Origin: Aquariibacter albus
Lineage (GTDB): Bacteria > Pseudomonadota > Gammaproteobacteria > Burkholderiales > Burkholderiaceae_C
Length of the DNA stretch: 64,000 nucleotides
Assembly: GCF_014145335.1 (NCBI RefSeq)
Contig: NZ_JACIVI010000003.1
Location: 186,001 to 250,000 of the forward strand
Direction of reading: 5' to 3'
Shown here: positions 1-12,604 of the stretch, one piece after another
Layout of the letters: every line of letters starts with the position of its first letter
Position numbering within the stretch: position 1 is the stretch's first letter
Made by a program: the position numbers and the translations under genes
Notes under the pieces: generated by a model
The model's input: the letters and a program-made list of their open reading frames with translations, nothing else
Database searches by the model: none
Told to the model about the DNA's origin: nothing

Positions 1-390
1 GAAGGCCACGTTCAGCACGACATTGGCCGTCTTGCGGCCGACGCCGGGCAGGGCCTCCAGGGCCTCGCGGGTGCCGGGCACCTCGCCGCCGTGCTGTTCG
101 ACCAGGATGCGGCAGGTCTCGACCAGGTGCTTGGCCTTGTTGCGGTAGAGGCCGATGGTCTTGATCTGCTCGGCCACGCCCTCGACCCCCAGGGCCAGCA
201 TCTTCTGCGGCGTGGGCGCGAGGGCGAACAGCCGCCGGGTGGCCTTGTTGACGCCGACGTCGGTGGCCTGGGCCGACAGCAGCACGGCCGCCAGCAGCTC
301 GAAGACGCTGCTGTAGACCAGTTCGGTGGCCGGATGCGGGTTGGCCGCGGCCAGGGTGGCGAAGAAGGTCTCGATCGCGTCGCGCTTCAT
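1..390 (-). CDS. nth: Endonuclease III (partial, C-terminus outside window)
   Basis: DNA glycosylase/AP lyase that removes oxidised pyrimidines in base excision repair. The visible 130 N-terminal residues begin MKRDAIETFF and contain the family helix LLSAQATD and the helix-hairpin-helix segment LPGVGRKTANV, whose lysine is the expected catalytic residue. The ATG at 388-390 gives the usual family N-terminus. It lies 16 bp after rsxB in the same direction, so it is probably the last gene of a tyrB-phaZ-rsxB-nth run. The aspartate following the HhH and the four-cysteine Fe-S loop are beyond the window edge and cannot be checked. Confidence 0.95.
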   Translation of the reverse strand, partial: MKRDAIETFFATLAAANPHPATELVYSSVFELLAAVLLSAQATDVGVNKATRRLFALAPTPQKMLALGVEGVAEQIKTIGLYRNKAKHLVETCRILVEQHGGEVPGTREALEALPGVGRKTANVVLNVAF

Positions 391-406
391 CGCGGGGGCT
401 TCGGGT

Positions 407-1111
407 TCAGCCGGCGGCACGGGCCCGCGCACGGGCCAGCGCGGCCTCGATCGCGGCGCGCTTGCGGTCGGCTGCGCCGGGTGCGGCCAGGCGCGGGTCC
501 TGGTCGAGGGTGGCAAGCTTGTCCTGCGCACGGGCCGCCTGCCGTTCGGCGTGGGCCGCCTCGCGCTGCGCACGGCGCTGGCGGGTGGCGGCGTGGGCCT
601 GGCGGGCCGATTCGGCCCGGGCGGGCGACCAGGCCGCCCAGCCGCGGGTGGCGGGCTCGGCCGGCGGGTCGAGCGTGATGCAGTCCACCGGACAGGCGGG
701 CAGGCAGAGCGCGCAGCCGGTGCAGTCGGCGGCGATCACGGTGTGCATCTGCTTGGAGGCGCCGACGATGCAGTCCACCGGGCAGGCGGCAATGCACAGC
801 GTGCAGCCGATGCACCAGGCTTCGTCGATGCGCGCCAGGCGCAGCGGGCCTTCGCTGCCGCAGTCCGGATCCAGCGGAAGCGGCGTCTGGCCGCTGAGCG
901 CGGCCAGGCGCTGCACGCCCTCGGCGCCGCCGGGGGGGCAGCGGTTGATGGCCGCACCCTCGAGGACGATGGCCTCGGCGTAACTGCGGCAATCCGGGTA
1001 GCCGCAGCGCGTGCACTGCGTCTGCGGCAGGGCCGCATCGAGTCGATCGATGGCGGCCCGCTGCGCAGCATCGGCCGCGCCCGGGGCCGGGCCCTGCGCG
1101 GCACCCGTCAT
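407..1111 (-). CDS. rsxB: RsxB/RnfB-like iron-sulfur electron transfer protein
   Basis: Predicted 234-residue iron-sulfur protein of the RnfB/RsxB family. An N-terminal 4Fe-4S motif (C33-x2-C36-x4-C41-x16-C58) is followed by two ferredoxin motifs (C100/C103/C106/C110 and C130/C133/C136/C140). The C-terminal third is Ala/Arg-rich and charged. Unlike E. coli RsxB there is no hydrophobic N-terminal anchor, and no rsxA, C, D, G or E gene is nearby, so a soluble electron carrier is more likely than a full Rnf complex (inference). I chose the ATG at 1109-1111, five bases after the phaZ stop, because the longer reading frame runs inside phaZ. In E. coli the rsx operon also ends in nth, so this pairing is conserved. 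Confidence 0.9.
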   Translation of the reverse strand: MTGAAQGPAPGAADAAQRAAIDRLDAALPQTQCTRCGYPDCRSYAEAIVLEGAAINRCPPGGAEGVQRLAALSGQTPLPLDPDCGSEGPLRLARIDEAWCIGCTLCIAACPVDCIVGASKQMHTVIAADCTGCALCLPACPVDCITLDPPAEPATRGWAAWSPARAESARQAHAATRQRRAQREAAHAERQAARAQDKLATLDQDPRLAAPGAADRKRAAIEAALARARARAAG

Positions 1112-1116
1112 GCTGC

Positions 1117-2367
1117 TTACTCGGCCTTCGCGCTGTGCCGGCCGATGAAGCTGCGGATCTCCGGATAGGCCAGTTCGCGCCAGCGGCGGCCGGAGAAGAT
1201 GCCGTAGTGGCCGGCGCCCACCACGTCGTAGTGCGCTTTGCGCGCGGCAGGGATGCTGCTGCACAGCTCGTGCGCGGCCCGGGTCTGGCCGGCGCCGGAG
1301 ATGTCGTCGAGCTCGCCCTCGACCGTCAGCAGCGCGGTCTCGCGGATGTCCTGCGGGCGCACCGCTGCGCCGTCGATCGTCCAGGTGCCGTTGACCAGCG
1401 CGAAGTCCTGGAAGACGGTCTGGATGGTGTCCAGGTAGTACTCGGCCGGCATGTCGAGCACGGCGTTGTACTCGTCGTAGAACTGGCGGTGGGCCTCGGC
1501 CGAGTCGTCGTCCCCACGGATCAGGTCGAGGAAGTAGTCGTAGTGCGAGCTGAGGTGCCGGTCCGGGTTCATCGCGACGAAGCCGGTGTGCTGCAGGAAG
1601 CCCGGGTAGACCAGACGGCCCGCCCCCGGGTAGTTCGGCGGCACGCGGTAGATCACGTTGTTCTCGAACCAGGCGATGCTCTTGTTCATCGCCAGGTTGT
1701 TCACCGCGGTCGGCGATTTCCGGGCGTCGATCGGGCCGCCCATCATCACCATGGCACGCGGCGCCACCTCACCGCGGCTGGCCAGCAGCGAGACGGCGGC
1801 CAGCACCGGCACGGTCGGCTGGCAGACCGAGATCACGCTGACGTCCGGGCCCAGCAGGCGCAGGAAGTCCATCACGTAGTGCACGTAGTCGGCCAGGTGG
1901 AAGGGGCCGACGGCGGTCGGCACCATGCGGGCGTCGATCCAGTCGGTGATGTAGACCTTGTGATCCTGCAGCAGGGTCTGCACCGTCTGCCGCAGCAGGG
2001 TGGAGTGGTGACCCGACAGGGGCGCGACGACCAGCACCGTCGGCTGGCCGCGCATCTTGTTCAGCAGCTCGACGTTGTCGGTGTAGCGCTTGAAGCGCAG
2101 CAGGCGGCAGAAGGGCCGTTCCTCGGCGACCAGTTCCTGCACGACCACTTCGGTGCCGTCGACCTGCAGGCGGTTGATGTCGAAGGCCGGCTTCTCGTAC
2201 TCCTTGGTCAGCCGGTGCATCAGCTCGAAGCCCGCCGACAGCCGTTGCGAACCCGGCGCATGCGTGAAGGGCGAGAGCGGATGGCTGTACAGCTTGGCCG
2301 TGGCCGAGGCGAACTCGGAAAAGGGACTCAGCAGCGCACGCTGGGTTTCGTAGAGCTGATAGAGCAT
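1117..2367 (-). CDS. phaZ: Intracellular polyhydroxybutyrate depolymerase (PhaZa1 type)
   Basis: Degrades intracellular poly(3-hydroxybutyrate) granules. The 416-residue protein resembles the well-studied Ralstonia eutropha PhaZa1 along its whole length as I recall it: start [10 protein letters not shown], the segment [17 protein letters not shown], the catalytic-cysteine motif VCQPT (C182), [17 protein letters not shown], and the C-terminal [13 protein letters not shown] with the expected catalytic His. This family uses Cys instead of Ser as nucleophile and has no signal peptide, consistent with cytoplasmic action. An AGGAG-type ribosome site precedes the ATG. It implies that the organism stores PHB. 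It sits 50 bp downstream of tyrB, with a perfect hairpin between them. Confidence 0.95.
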   Translation of the reverse strand: MLYQLYETQRALLSPFSEFASATAKLYSHPLSPFTHAPGSQRLSAGFELMHRLTKEYEKPAFDINRLQVDGTEVVVQELVAEERPFCRLLRFKRYTDNVELLNKMRGQPTVLVVAPLSGHHSTLLRQTVQTLLQDHKVYITDWIDARMVPTAVGPFHLADYVHYVMDFLRLLGPDVSVISVCQPTVPVLAAVSLLASRGEVAPRAMVMMGGPIDARKSPTAVNNLAMNKSIAWFENNVIYRVPPNYPGAGRLVYPGFLQHTGFVAMNPDRHLSSHYDYFLDLIRGDDDSAEAHRQFYDEYNAVLDMPAEYYLDTIQTVFQDFALVNGTWTIDGAAVRPQDIRETALLTVEGELDDISGAGQTRAAHELCSSIPAARKAHYDVVGAGHYGIFSGRRWRELAYPEIRSFIGRHSAKAE

Positions 2368-2389
2368 CGGAGATCTCCTGGTTCCGGTT

Positions 2390-2412
2390 CACGACGGCCG
2401 CTGGCCGTCGTG
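2390..2412 (-). other. Perfect 10-bp hairpin between tyrB and phaZ
   Basis: CACGACGGCC, a three-base spacer, then GGCCGTCGTG. It begins five bases after the tyrB stop in the direction of transcription. No T-tract follows, so it is more likely an mRNA-stabilising or processing hairpin, or a partial attenuator, than a full terminator. Function is inferred. Confidence 0.5.
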
Positions 2413-2417
2413 GTCCG

Positions 2418-3617
2418 TCAAAGCACCGCGGCGATGCCGCGGACGACGGCGTCGAGGTTCTTCTCGTTGAGTGCGGCCACGCAGATGCGGCCGGAGTCGA
2501 CCCCGTAGATGCCGAATTCGCCGCGCAGGCGCTGCATCTGGGCGGCGTTCAGGCCGGAGTAGCTGAACATGCCCTTCTGGCGGGTGATGAAGCTCAGGTC
2601 CTGCTGCACGCCGGCGGCCTGCAGCTTGGCGACCAGGGCGCCGCGCATGGCCTTGATGCGCACCCGCATGCCGGCGAGTTCCTCCTCCCACTGGGCCCGC
2701 AGCGCCGGCGTGGTCAGCACGGTGGCGACCAGGGTGGCGCCGAAGGTCGGCGGGTTGGAGTAGTTGGTCCGGATGACGATCTTGAGCTGGCTCAGCACGC
2801 GACCCGCCTCTTCCTTGCTGCCGCTGACCGCGCTGAGCGCGCCGACGCGTTCGCCGTAGAGGCTGAAGCTCTTGCTGAAGCTGGTCGAGACGAAGAAGTT
2901 CAGGCCGGCTTCCAGGAAGGCCCGGATGACCGCACCGTCCTCGGCGATGCCATCGCCGAAGCCCTGGTAGGCCGAGTCGAGGAAGGCCACCAGGCCGCGC
3001 GCCTTGACGGCGGCGATGACTTCGCTCCACTGCGCGGGCGTCAGGTCGTAGCCGGTCGGGTTGTGGCAGCAGGCGTGCAGCACGACCACGGTGCCGGCGG
3101 CGGCGGCGTTGAGCGCGGCCAGCATCTTGTCGAAGGCGATGCCCTTGGCCTCGGCGTCGAAGTAGGGGTAGGTGCCGACGGTGAAGCCCGCGTTGGTGAA
3201 CAGCGCGCGGTGGTTCTCCCAGCTCGGGTCGCTGATCAGCACGGTCGCACCCGGGTTCAGGCGCTTGAGGAAATCGGCGCCGATCTTCAGACCGCCGGTG
3301 CCGCCCAGGGCCTGCACGGTGGCGATGCGGCCGCTGGCCACGGCGTCGTCGCCGAAGACCAGGGCCTGCACGGCCTTGTCGTACGCGGCGATGCCGTCGA
3401 TGGGCAGGTAGCCCTTGGCCTTCGGGGCCTCGAGCAGCAGCTTCTCCGCCGCAGCCACGGCCTTCAGCAGCGGCAGCTTGCCGTTCTCGTCGGTGTAGAC
3501 GCCGACGCCGAGGTTGACCTTGGCCGGGTTGGGATCGGCGTTGAACTGCTCGTTCAGACCCAGGATCGGGTCACGGGGCGCCATTTCGACGGCGGCAAAC
3601 AGGCTGGAGGACGACAT
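2418..3617 (-). CDS. tyrB: Aromatic amino acid aminotransferase
   Basis: Class I/II PLP-dependent aminotransferase of the aspartate/aromatic subgroup, 399 residues, expected to interconvert tyrosine or phenylalanine and their 2-oxo acids with glutamate. Visible family motifs are NLGVGVYTDENGK at the N-terminus, HACCHNPTGYD around 181-191, FLDSAYQGFGDG around 212-223, and the PLP lysine in STSFSKSFSLYGERVG (K249). The first ATG of the frame (MRVPP) was not used. The ATG at 3615-3617 gives MSSSSLFAAVEMAPRDP, which aligns with family N-termini. Divergent from uvrB. Aspartate aminotransferase activity cannot be excluded from sequence alone. Confidence 0.92.
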   Translation of the reverse strand: MSSSSLFAAVEMAPRDPILGLNEQFNADPNPAKVNLGVGVYTDENGKLPLLKAVAAAEKLLLEAPKAKGYLPIDGIAAYDKAVQALVFGDDAVASGRIATVQALGGTGGLKIGADFLKRLNPGATVLISDPSWENHRALFTNAGFTVGTYPYFDAEAKGIAFDKMLAALNAAAAGTVVVLHACCHNPTGYDLTPAQWSEVIAAVKARGLVAFLDSAYQGFGDGIAEDGAVIRAFLEAGLNFFVSTSFSKSFSLYGERVGALSAVSGSKEEAGRVLSQLKIVIRTNYSNPPTFGATLVATVLTTPALRAQWEEELAGMRVRIKAMRGALVAKLQAAGVQQDLSFITRQKGMFSYSGLNAAQMQRLRGEFGIYGVDSGRICVAALNEKNLDAVVRGIAAVL

Positions 3618-3660
3618 CGGAGGAACTCGCAAGCGAGGGCAGGGGACTGCAGGGGGTGAA

Positions 3661-3745
3661 GTGTTCCCTCCGGGTGGAAGAGCCGCAAGCGGCGGCTGAC
3701 CCGACCATCGGCTACGCTGGAGGGTGGCGCCGACCTGGGGAACAC
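3661..3745. repeat. Inverted-repeat structured element between tyrB and uvrB
   Basis: GTGTTCCC (3661-3668) is exactly repeated in inverse as GGGAACAC (3738-3745). The 69-bp interior contains a second hairpin, AGCCGC/GCGGCT with a five-base loop, at about 3681-3697. It lies in the 169-bp gap between divergent genes, so it could be folded in the tyrB leader, in the uvrB leader, or act as a DNA site. It does not match a riboswitch class that I recognise. Confidence 0.4.
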
Positions 3746-3786
3746 CCTGAGTTTACCGGCCGACACTGACCTGACCCTTGCCGCCG

Positions 3787-5922
<2,136 letters not shown>

Positions 5923-5944
5923 GCCGGCGCAGTCCGGGCCGTCT

Positions 5945-5985
5945 GCGCGGATCCCCCCTTCTTTCGAGGGCTTGAGGGTCCGCGC
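5945..5985 (+). other. Hairpin downstream of uvrB
   Basis: GCGCGGA (5945-5951) pairs perfectly with TCCGCGC (5979-5985), and C-rich and G-rich runs inside could extend the stem. It starts 22 bases after the uvrB stop. There is no T-run, so it may protect the 3' end or act with Rho rather than be a classic intrinsic terminator. Confidence 0.35.
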
Positions 5986-6120
5986 TCTTGACCTTCATCG
6001 GAAAGTCATTTTTCCCAATGAACCCGAGCGATTCTGCTGGGGACCATGTTTTGTCCAAGACGTTGATACGTCAGCAGGGGTGTTCCGACCCGGTGGAGAC
6101 AGGTTCGGGCCGACTCCGCC

Positions 6121-6146
6121 TATAATCGAGTCATTCAGTCGGAAAT
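6121..6146 (+). promoter_or_regulatory. iscR promoter -10 overlapped by an IscR type 1 site
   Basis: A perfect TATAAT (6121-6126) lies 80 bp before iscR; its -35 is not obvious. Positions 6122-6146 match about 20 of 25 positions of the E. coli IscR type 1 consensus (ATASYYGACTRWWWYAGTCRRSTAT as I recall it), including the conserved AGTC half-site. Binding there would cover the -10, fitting autorepression by [2Fe-2S]-IscR. The consensus comes from E. coli, so use here is inferred. Confidence 0.65.
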
Positions 6147-6206
6147 AACCGACGGGGGGTGTGGAGAGGAAACCTGCCGGCCTTGCCTCTGCCAAGGAGT
6201 GATTCC

Positions 6207-6740
6207 ATGCGTCTGACCACCAAGGGCCGTTTTGCCGTGACCGCCATGATCGACCTGGCGCTTCGCGAGCACACCGGACCGGTCGCCCTGGCCGCCATCA
6301 GTGCGCGCCAGCAAATCTCGCTGTCCTACCTGGAGCAGCTGTTCGGCAAGCTCCGTCGCCACGAGCTGGTCGAGTCCACCCGTGGCCCGGGCGGCGGCTA
6401 CTCGCTGGGCCGCAAGGCCGAGGACATCACCGTGGCCGACATCATCGTCGCGGTGGACGAGGCGCTCGATGCCACCGGCTGCGGCGGCAAGGAGAACTGC
6501 ATGGGCGAGGACGCCGGCCGCTGCATGACGCACGACCTCTGGACCAGCCTCAACACCAAGATGATCGAGTACCTCGACTCGATTTCGCTGCGCAAGCTCG
6601 TCGAGGACCAGCTCGCCAAGGGCATCTCGATCGAGGAGGCGCCGGTCAAGCGGGCGATCTCCTCGGCGCCCGTGGTCAAGCCCATCAAGGTGACGGCGCC
6701 GAACTCGGTCTTCGCGCTCGGCAACGCCTTCAGCAAGTGA
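6207..6740 (+). CDS. iscR: Fe-S cluster assembly transcriptional regulator IscR
   Basis: Rrf2-family winged-helix regulator, 177 residues, that senses Fe-S status and represses the isc operon when it carries a [2Fe-2S] cluster. The N-terminus [19 protein letters not shown] and the wing region [13 protein letters not shown] are typical. Cluster ligands are C92, C98, C106 and probably H109 (motif CMTHDLW). E. coli has the third Cys at 104, so there are two extra residues in the loop here. The ATG at 6207 is preceded by AAGGAGT; the longer frame starting at 6159 was rejected. First gene of iscRSUA-hscBA-fdx. Confidence 0.97.
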   Translation: MRLTTKGRFAVTAMIDLALREHTGPVALAAISARQQISLSYLEQLFGKLRRHELVESTRGPGGGYSLGRKAEDITVADIIVAVDEALDATGCGGKENCMGEDAGRCMTHDLWTSLNTKMIEYLDSISLRKLVEDQLAKGISIEEAPVKRAISSAPVVKPIKVTAPNSVFALGNAFSK

Positions 6741-6843
6741 GTCCGGGCGCCTGCCGGCTGGAGTCTGCGGCTCCGTCGGCTGCCCGCCGAGTCCCCCTTT
6801 CCCCGTTTCGCCAGCCCGCCGCGCTATTCCGGCCGAGCCCGCC

Positions 6844-8064
6844 ATGGACATGACCCCGCACTTCCCGATCTACCTCGACTACGGTGCCACCAACCCCTGT
6901 GATCCGCGCGTTGTCGACGCCATGATCCCCTGGCTGCGTGAGCATTTCGGCAACCCAGCCTCGCGCAGCCACGCCTGGGGCTGGGAGGCCGAGGAGGCCG
7001 TCGAGAAGGCCCGCACCCAGGTGGCCGAGCTGATCGGTGCCGATCCGCGCGAGATCGTCTGGACGTCCGGCGCGACCGAGTCGAACAACCTCGCCATCAA
7101 GGGCGCAGCGCAGTTCTACAAGGGCCGCGGCAAGCACATCATCACCGTCAAGACCGAGCACAAGGCCGTGCTCGACACGGTGCGTGAACTGGAACGCCAG
7201 GGCTTCGATGCGACCTACCTGGATGTGCAGGAAGACGGCCTGATCGACCTGAACCGTCTGAAGGACGCGATCCGGCCGGACACCATCCTGATTTCGGTCA
7301 TGTTCGTGAACAACGAGATCGGCGTGATCCAGGACATTCCGGCCATCGGTGCGCTGTGCCGCGAGCGCGGGATCATCTTCCATGTCGATGCGGCCCAGGC
7401 CACCGGCAAGACGCCGATCGACCTGGCGACGCTGCCCGTCGACCTGATGAGCCTGGCCTCGCACAAGACCTACGGCCCCAAGGGCATCGGCGCGCTCTAC
7501 GTCCGCCGCAAGCCGCGCGTGCGGCTGGAGGCCCAGATGCACGGTGGCGGCCACGAGCGCGGCATGCGCTCCGGCACCCTGCCCACGCACCAGTGCGTCG
7601 GCATGGGCGAGGCCTTCCGCATCGCCCGTGAGGACATGGCCACCGAGCTGCCGCGCATCCGCGCCCTGCAGCAGCGCCTGATCACCGGCTTGGCCGACAT
7701 CGAGCAGACCTTCCTGAACGGCCACGCCACCCAGCGCGTGCCGCACAACGTGAACATGAGCTTCAACTTCGTCGAGGGCGAGTCGCTGATCATGGGCATC
7801 AAGGGCCTGGCGGTCTCGTCCGGTTCGGCCTGCACCTCGGCCAGCCTGGAGCCCAGCTACGTGCTGCGCGCCCTGGGCCGCAGCGATGAGCTGGCCCACA
7901 GCAGCCTGCGCATGACGCTCGGCCGCTTTTCGACCGAGGAAGAGATCGACTACGCCGTGGCCACCATTCGCGAGAACGTGGGCAAGCTGCGCGATCTCTC
8001 GCCGCTTTGGGAAATGCATCAGGATGGCATCGATCTGAGCACCATCCAGTGGGCGGCGCACTGA
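6844..8064 (+). CDS. iscS: Cysteine desulfurase IscS
   Basis: PLP enzyme that takes sulfur from cysteine and passes it as persulfide to IscU and other acceptors. It has 406 residues. The PLP lysine lies in [11 protein letters not shown] (K208) and the mobile catalytic cysteine in [14 protein letters not shown] (C330), both intact. A second ATG two codons later is an alternative start. One oddity is the N-terminal motif, which reads [11 protein letters not shown] where most IscS proteins have a form of DYxATTPVDPR. Located 103 bp after iscR and 48 bp before iscU. Confidence 0.97.
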   Translation: MDMTPHFPIYLDYGATNPCDPRVVDAMIPWLREHFGNPASRSHAWGWEAEEAVEKARTQVAELIGADPREIVWTSGATESNNLAIKGAAQFYKGRGKHIITVKTEHKAVLDTVRELERQGFDATYLDVQEDGLIDLNRLKDAIRPDTILISVMFVNNEIGVIQDIPAIGALCRERGIIFHVDAAQATGKTPIDLATLPVDLMSLASHKTYGPKGIGALYVRRKPRVRLEAQMHGGGHERGMRSGTLPTHQCVGMGEAFRIAREDMATELPRIRALQQRLITGLADIEQTFLNGHATQRVPHNVNMSFNFVEGESLIMGIKGLAVSSGSACTSASLEPSYVLRALGRSDELAHSSLRMTLGRFSTEEEIDYAVATIRENVGKLRDLSPLWEMHQDGIDLSTIQWAAH

Positions 8065-8112
8065 GGCCCGGCCCGGCGCAGCCCCCCACACCGCACTGAC
8101 AGGAGCACCACC

Positions 8113-8511
8113 ATGGCCTACAGCGACAAAGTCATCGACCACTACGAAAACCCCCGCAATGTCGGCTCCTTCGCCAAGAGCGACGAGGATGTCGGCACCG
8201 GCATGGTCGGCGCACCGGCCTGCGGCGACGTGATGAAGCTGCAGATCAAGGTCAACCCCGAGACCGGCCGCATCGAGGATGCGAAGTTCAAGACCTACGG
8301 CTGCGGCTCGGCCATCGCCTCGAGCTCGCTGGTCACCGAATGGGTCAAGGGCAAAAGCCTGGACGAGGCGCTGACCATCAAGAACACGCAGATTGCCGAG
8401 GAACTGGCCCTGCCGCCGGTCAAGATCCACTGCTCGATCCTGGCCGAAGATGCGATCAAGGCCGCGGTGGACGACTACAAGGCCCGCCACCCCAGCAAGG
8501 CCGAGGCTTGA
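8113..8511 (+). CDS. iscU: Fe-S cluster scaffold protein IscU
   Basis: Scaffold on which nascent [2Fe-2S] clusters are built before transfer by HscA/HscB. It has 132 residues, a normal length. The conserved cluster-binding residues are present: C37 in GAPACGDV, with D39, C64 in YGCGSA, and H106-C107. The chaperone-recognition motif LPPVK (100-104) that HscA binds is intact, matching the presence of hscBA downstream. An AGGAG ribosome site lies just before the ATG. Confidence 0.98.
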   Translation: MAYSDKVIDHYENPRNVGSFAKSDEDVGTGMVGAPACGDVMKLQIKVNPETGRIEDAKFKTYGCGSAIASSSLVTEWVKGKSLDEALTIKNTQIAEELALPPVKIHCSILAEDAIKAAVDDYKARHPSKAEA

Positions 8512-8518
8512 TCCGACC

Positions 8519-8842
8519 ATGGCCGTGACCCTGACCGAAGCCGCTGCACGGCACGTGACCCGCTACCTCGCCCGCCGCGGCAAGGGGGTGGGCGTGCGTC
8601 TGGGCGTCAAGACCACGGGCTGCTCGGGCCTGGCCTACAAGCTCGAGTACGCCGACGAGGTGGCCCCGGAAGACGTGATCTTCGAAGGCCACGGCGTGAA
8701 GGTGCTGATCGATCCGAAGAGCCTGCCCTATCTCGACGGCACCGAGCTGGACTTTGTCCGCGAGGGCCTGAACGAGGGCTTCAAGTTCCACAACCCGCGC
8801 GAGCGCGATCGCTGCGGCTGCGGCGAGTCCTTCCGGGTCTGA
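8519..8842 (+). CDS. iscA: Iron-sulfur cluster assembly protein IscA
   Basis: A-type carrier or scaffold, 107 residues, thought to deliver iron or [4Fe-4S] clusters to targets. The three conserved cysteines are C35 ([10 protein letters not shown]) and C99/C101 (CGCGESF). The start [10 protein letters not shown] at 8519 is seven bases after the iscU stop; the track of open frame upstream overlaps iscU and was discarded. A strong hairpin follows in the gap before hscB. Confidence 0.97.
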   Translation: MAVTLTEAAARHVTRYLARRGKGVGVRLGVKTTGCSGLAYKLEYADEVAPEDVIFEGHGVKVLIDPKSLPYLDGTELDFVREGLNEGFKFHNPRERDRCGCGESFRV

Positions 8843-8894
8843 GTCCCCCGGTGCCGGCCGCCGGCCCGGCGCGCAGGCGCCCAGCACCTCCTTG

Positions 8895-8914
8895 ACGCGG
8901 CCCCCGGGCCGCGT
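8895..8914 (+). other. GC-rich hairpin between iscA and hscB
   Basis: ACGCGGCC, a CCCG loop, then GGCCGCGT form an eight-base-pair stem 52 bp after the iscA stop. Only TGTCGTT follows, not a U-tract. It may set differential expression of the iscSUA and hscBA-fdx halves by partial termination or 3'-end protection (inference). Confidence 0.4.
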
Positions 8915-8970
8915 TGTCGTTCCTCACTGTCCTGCGTGCACCGCGCCCACCGCATCGCTGCCTTCCCACG

Positions 8971-9504
8971 ATGAGCCTGCCCGCCCTCGATGCCGACGAT
9001 TTCCAGCTCTTCGGCCTGCCCGCCCGCCAGGCGCAGGACCGTGCCGAGATCGACCGCCGCTGGAAGGAACTGCAGGCGGCCGCCCATCCCGACCGCCACG
9101 CCGCCGCCGGGGCTGCCGCGCAGCGGGTGGCCATGCAGTGGGCGGTGCGCATCAACGAGGCCCATCGCCGTCTCAAGGACCCGCTGCAACGCGCCGCGCT
9201 GCTGTGCGAACTGGCCGGTGCGCCCATCGAGGCCGAGCGCAACACCGCGATGCCGGCCGACTTCCTCATGCAGCAGATGGCCTGGCGCGAGGCCCTGGAT
9301 GAAGCTGGCGACGTGCTGCCCGCCATCGAGGCGCTCGACGCCGAACTGCAGGCCGAACAGCGCCGCCGCCTGGCCGCCGTCGAGACCCTGCTTGACGGCC
9401 AGCCGCGCGATGCCGCCGCCGCCGCCCGCGAAGTGCGTGCCCTCATGTTCATCAAGCGCTTTGCCGCCGACGTGCAGGACCGCCTCGACGCGCTGGGACA
9501 ATGA
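8971..9504 (+). CDS. hscB: Fe-S co-chaperone HscB
   Basis: J-domain co-chaperone (177 residues) that brings IscU to HscA and stimulates its ATPase. The N-terminal J-domain carries the essential HPD (39-41), followed by the C-terminal three-helix IscU-binding domain rich in Ala and charged residues. The start MSLPALDADDFQLFGL at 8971 fits the family; the longer frame from 8914 adds an unrelated leader. It ends 21 bp before hscA. Confidence 0.95.
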   Translation: MSLPALDADDFQLFGLPARQAQDRAEIDRRWKELQAAAHPDRHAAAGAAAQRVAMQWAVRINEAHRRLKDPLQRAALLCELAGAPIEAERNTAMPADFLMQQMAWREALDEAGDVLPAIEALDAELQAEQRRRLAAVETLLDGQPRDAAAAAREVRALMFIKRFAADVQDRLDALGQ

Positions 9505-9525
9505 CGCCCTGATTCCCGACACCCG

Positions 9526-11394
<1,869 letters not shown>

Positions 11395-11429
11395 ACCTGC
11401 CGGCCGCACCCCTTCCCCCAAGGATTCCC

Positions 11430-11768
11430 ATGCCCCTCATCCGCATCCTGCCGCACCCCGAGTACTGTCCCCAGGGCACCGAGCTGCAGGCCGAGCCCGG
11501 CAGCTCGATCTGCGAAGCCCTGCTCGAGCACGGCATCGCCATCGAGCATGCCTGCGACATGAGCTGCGCCTGCACCACCTGCCACGTCATCGTCCGCGAA
11601 GGCTTCCGCAGCCTCAATGACATGGACGAGAACGAGGAGGACCTGCTCGACCGCGCCTGGGGCCTGGAGCCCGATTCGCGCCTGAGCTGCCAGGCCTTCA
11701 TTGCCCAGCAGGACCTGGTGGTCGAGATTCCCAAGTACTCGATCAACCACGCCAAGGAAAACCACTGA
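11430..11768 (+). CDS. fdx: ISC-system [2Fe-2S] ferredoxin
   Basis: Adrenodoxin-type ferredoxin of 112 residues that supplies electrons for cluster assembly. The four cluster ligands are C42, C48 and C51 (within ACDMSCACTTCHV) and C87 (LSCQAF), matching E. coli Fdx numbering. Last isc gene seen: the iscX gene that often follows fdx is absent, and dnaQ begins 19 bp later. The ATG at 11430 follows CAAGGATTCCC, a usable ribosome site. Confidence 0.97.
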   Translation: MPLIRILPHPEYCPQGTELQAEPGSSICEALLEHGIAIEHACDMSCACTTCHVIVREGFRSLNDMDENEEDLLDRAWGLEPDSRLSCQAFIAQQDLVVEIPKYSINHAKENH

Positions 11769-11787
11769 GCCTTCGGAGTCTCACGCG

Positions 11788-12507
11788 ATGAGCCGCCAGA
11801 TCATCCTCGACACCGAAACCACCGGCCTTTCTGCTGCCGACGGCGATCGCGTGATCGAGATCGGCTGCGTCGAGCTGCTGAATCGCCGCCTGACCGGTCG
11901 CAACCTGCACCTGTACCTGAATCCGGATCGCCCCAGCCATCCGGACGCGCTGAGGGTCCACGGCCTGACCGAGGAATTCCTGGCCGACAAGCCCCGCTTT
12001 CCGGCTGTGGCCCAGCGCCTGCTCGACTACCTCGCAGGCGCCGAGCTGATCATCCACAACGCGGCCTTCGACCTCGGCTTCCTCGATGCCGAGCTCGAGC
12101 GCATCGGCCGCCCCCCGCTGAAGCAGCAGGTCGAGGGCGTGCTCGACACCCTGCTCCTCGCGCGCGAGACCTGGCCCGGCAAATCGGCCTCGCTCGACGC
12201 ACTGTGCAAGCGGCTGGAGGTGGACAACAGCGGCCGCCAGCTGCACGGCGCGCTGCTCGATGCCGAACTGCTGGCCGAGGTCTACCTGCGCATGACGCGG
12301 GGTCAGGACTCGCTGGTGATCGACGCACTCGACACCGCCGATGTCGCACACCCGGCGGCCCAGGCGGCTGCGGCCCTGGAGCTCAGCCGCATCCCCCTGA
12401 TCGACATCCAGGTCAGTGCCGAGGAGGCTGCAGCCCACGAAGCCCTGCGGGCTGAACTGGACAAAGCCTGCGGTGGGCTGTCCAAGTGGTCCGCAGTCAT
12501 GGCATAA
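11788..12507 (+). CDS. dnaQ: DNA polymerase III epsilon subunit
   Basis: 3'-5' proofreading exonuclease of the replicative polymerase, 239 residues. It has the DEDDh motifs: Exo I DTETTG (8-13), Exo II HNAAFDLGFLD (90-100) and Exo III HGALLDAE (153-160) with the catalytic His. A C-terminal tail that would bind the alpha subunit follows. The start MSRQIILDTETTG at 11788 was chosen because the earlier start lies inside fdx. The stop overlaps the CATAAT hexamer that may be the -10 for the downstream tRNA. Confidence 0.95.
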   Translation: MSRQIILDTETTGLSAADGDRVIEIGCVELLNRRLTGRNLHLYLNPDRPSHPDALRVHGLTEEFLADKPRFPAVAQRLLDYLAGAELIIHNAAFDLGFLDAELERIGRPPLKQQVEGVLDTLLLARETWPGKSASLDALCKRLEVDNSGRQLHGALLDAELLAEVYLRMTRGQDSLVIDALDTADVAHPAAQAAAALELSRIPLIDIQVSAEEAAAHEALRAELDKACGGLSKWSAVMA

Positions 12508-12604
12508 TCTTGCCTCTCGATTGGTGGTGCATCGAGACAAGCCAAAGGCAGTCTGAATGCACACAGCAGGCGAAGCTGCCTTTAAGCAGCAAACCCGAAC
12601 GATC

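Noticed and set aside
3514-3786. LexA/SOS box upstream of uvrB
   Set aside because: No CTG-N10-CAG-like element of acceptable quality was found near the start.
11769-11787. An iscX gene after fdx
   Set aside because: Only 19 bp separate fdx from dnaQ; no small acidic reading frame is present.
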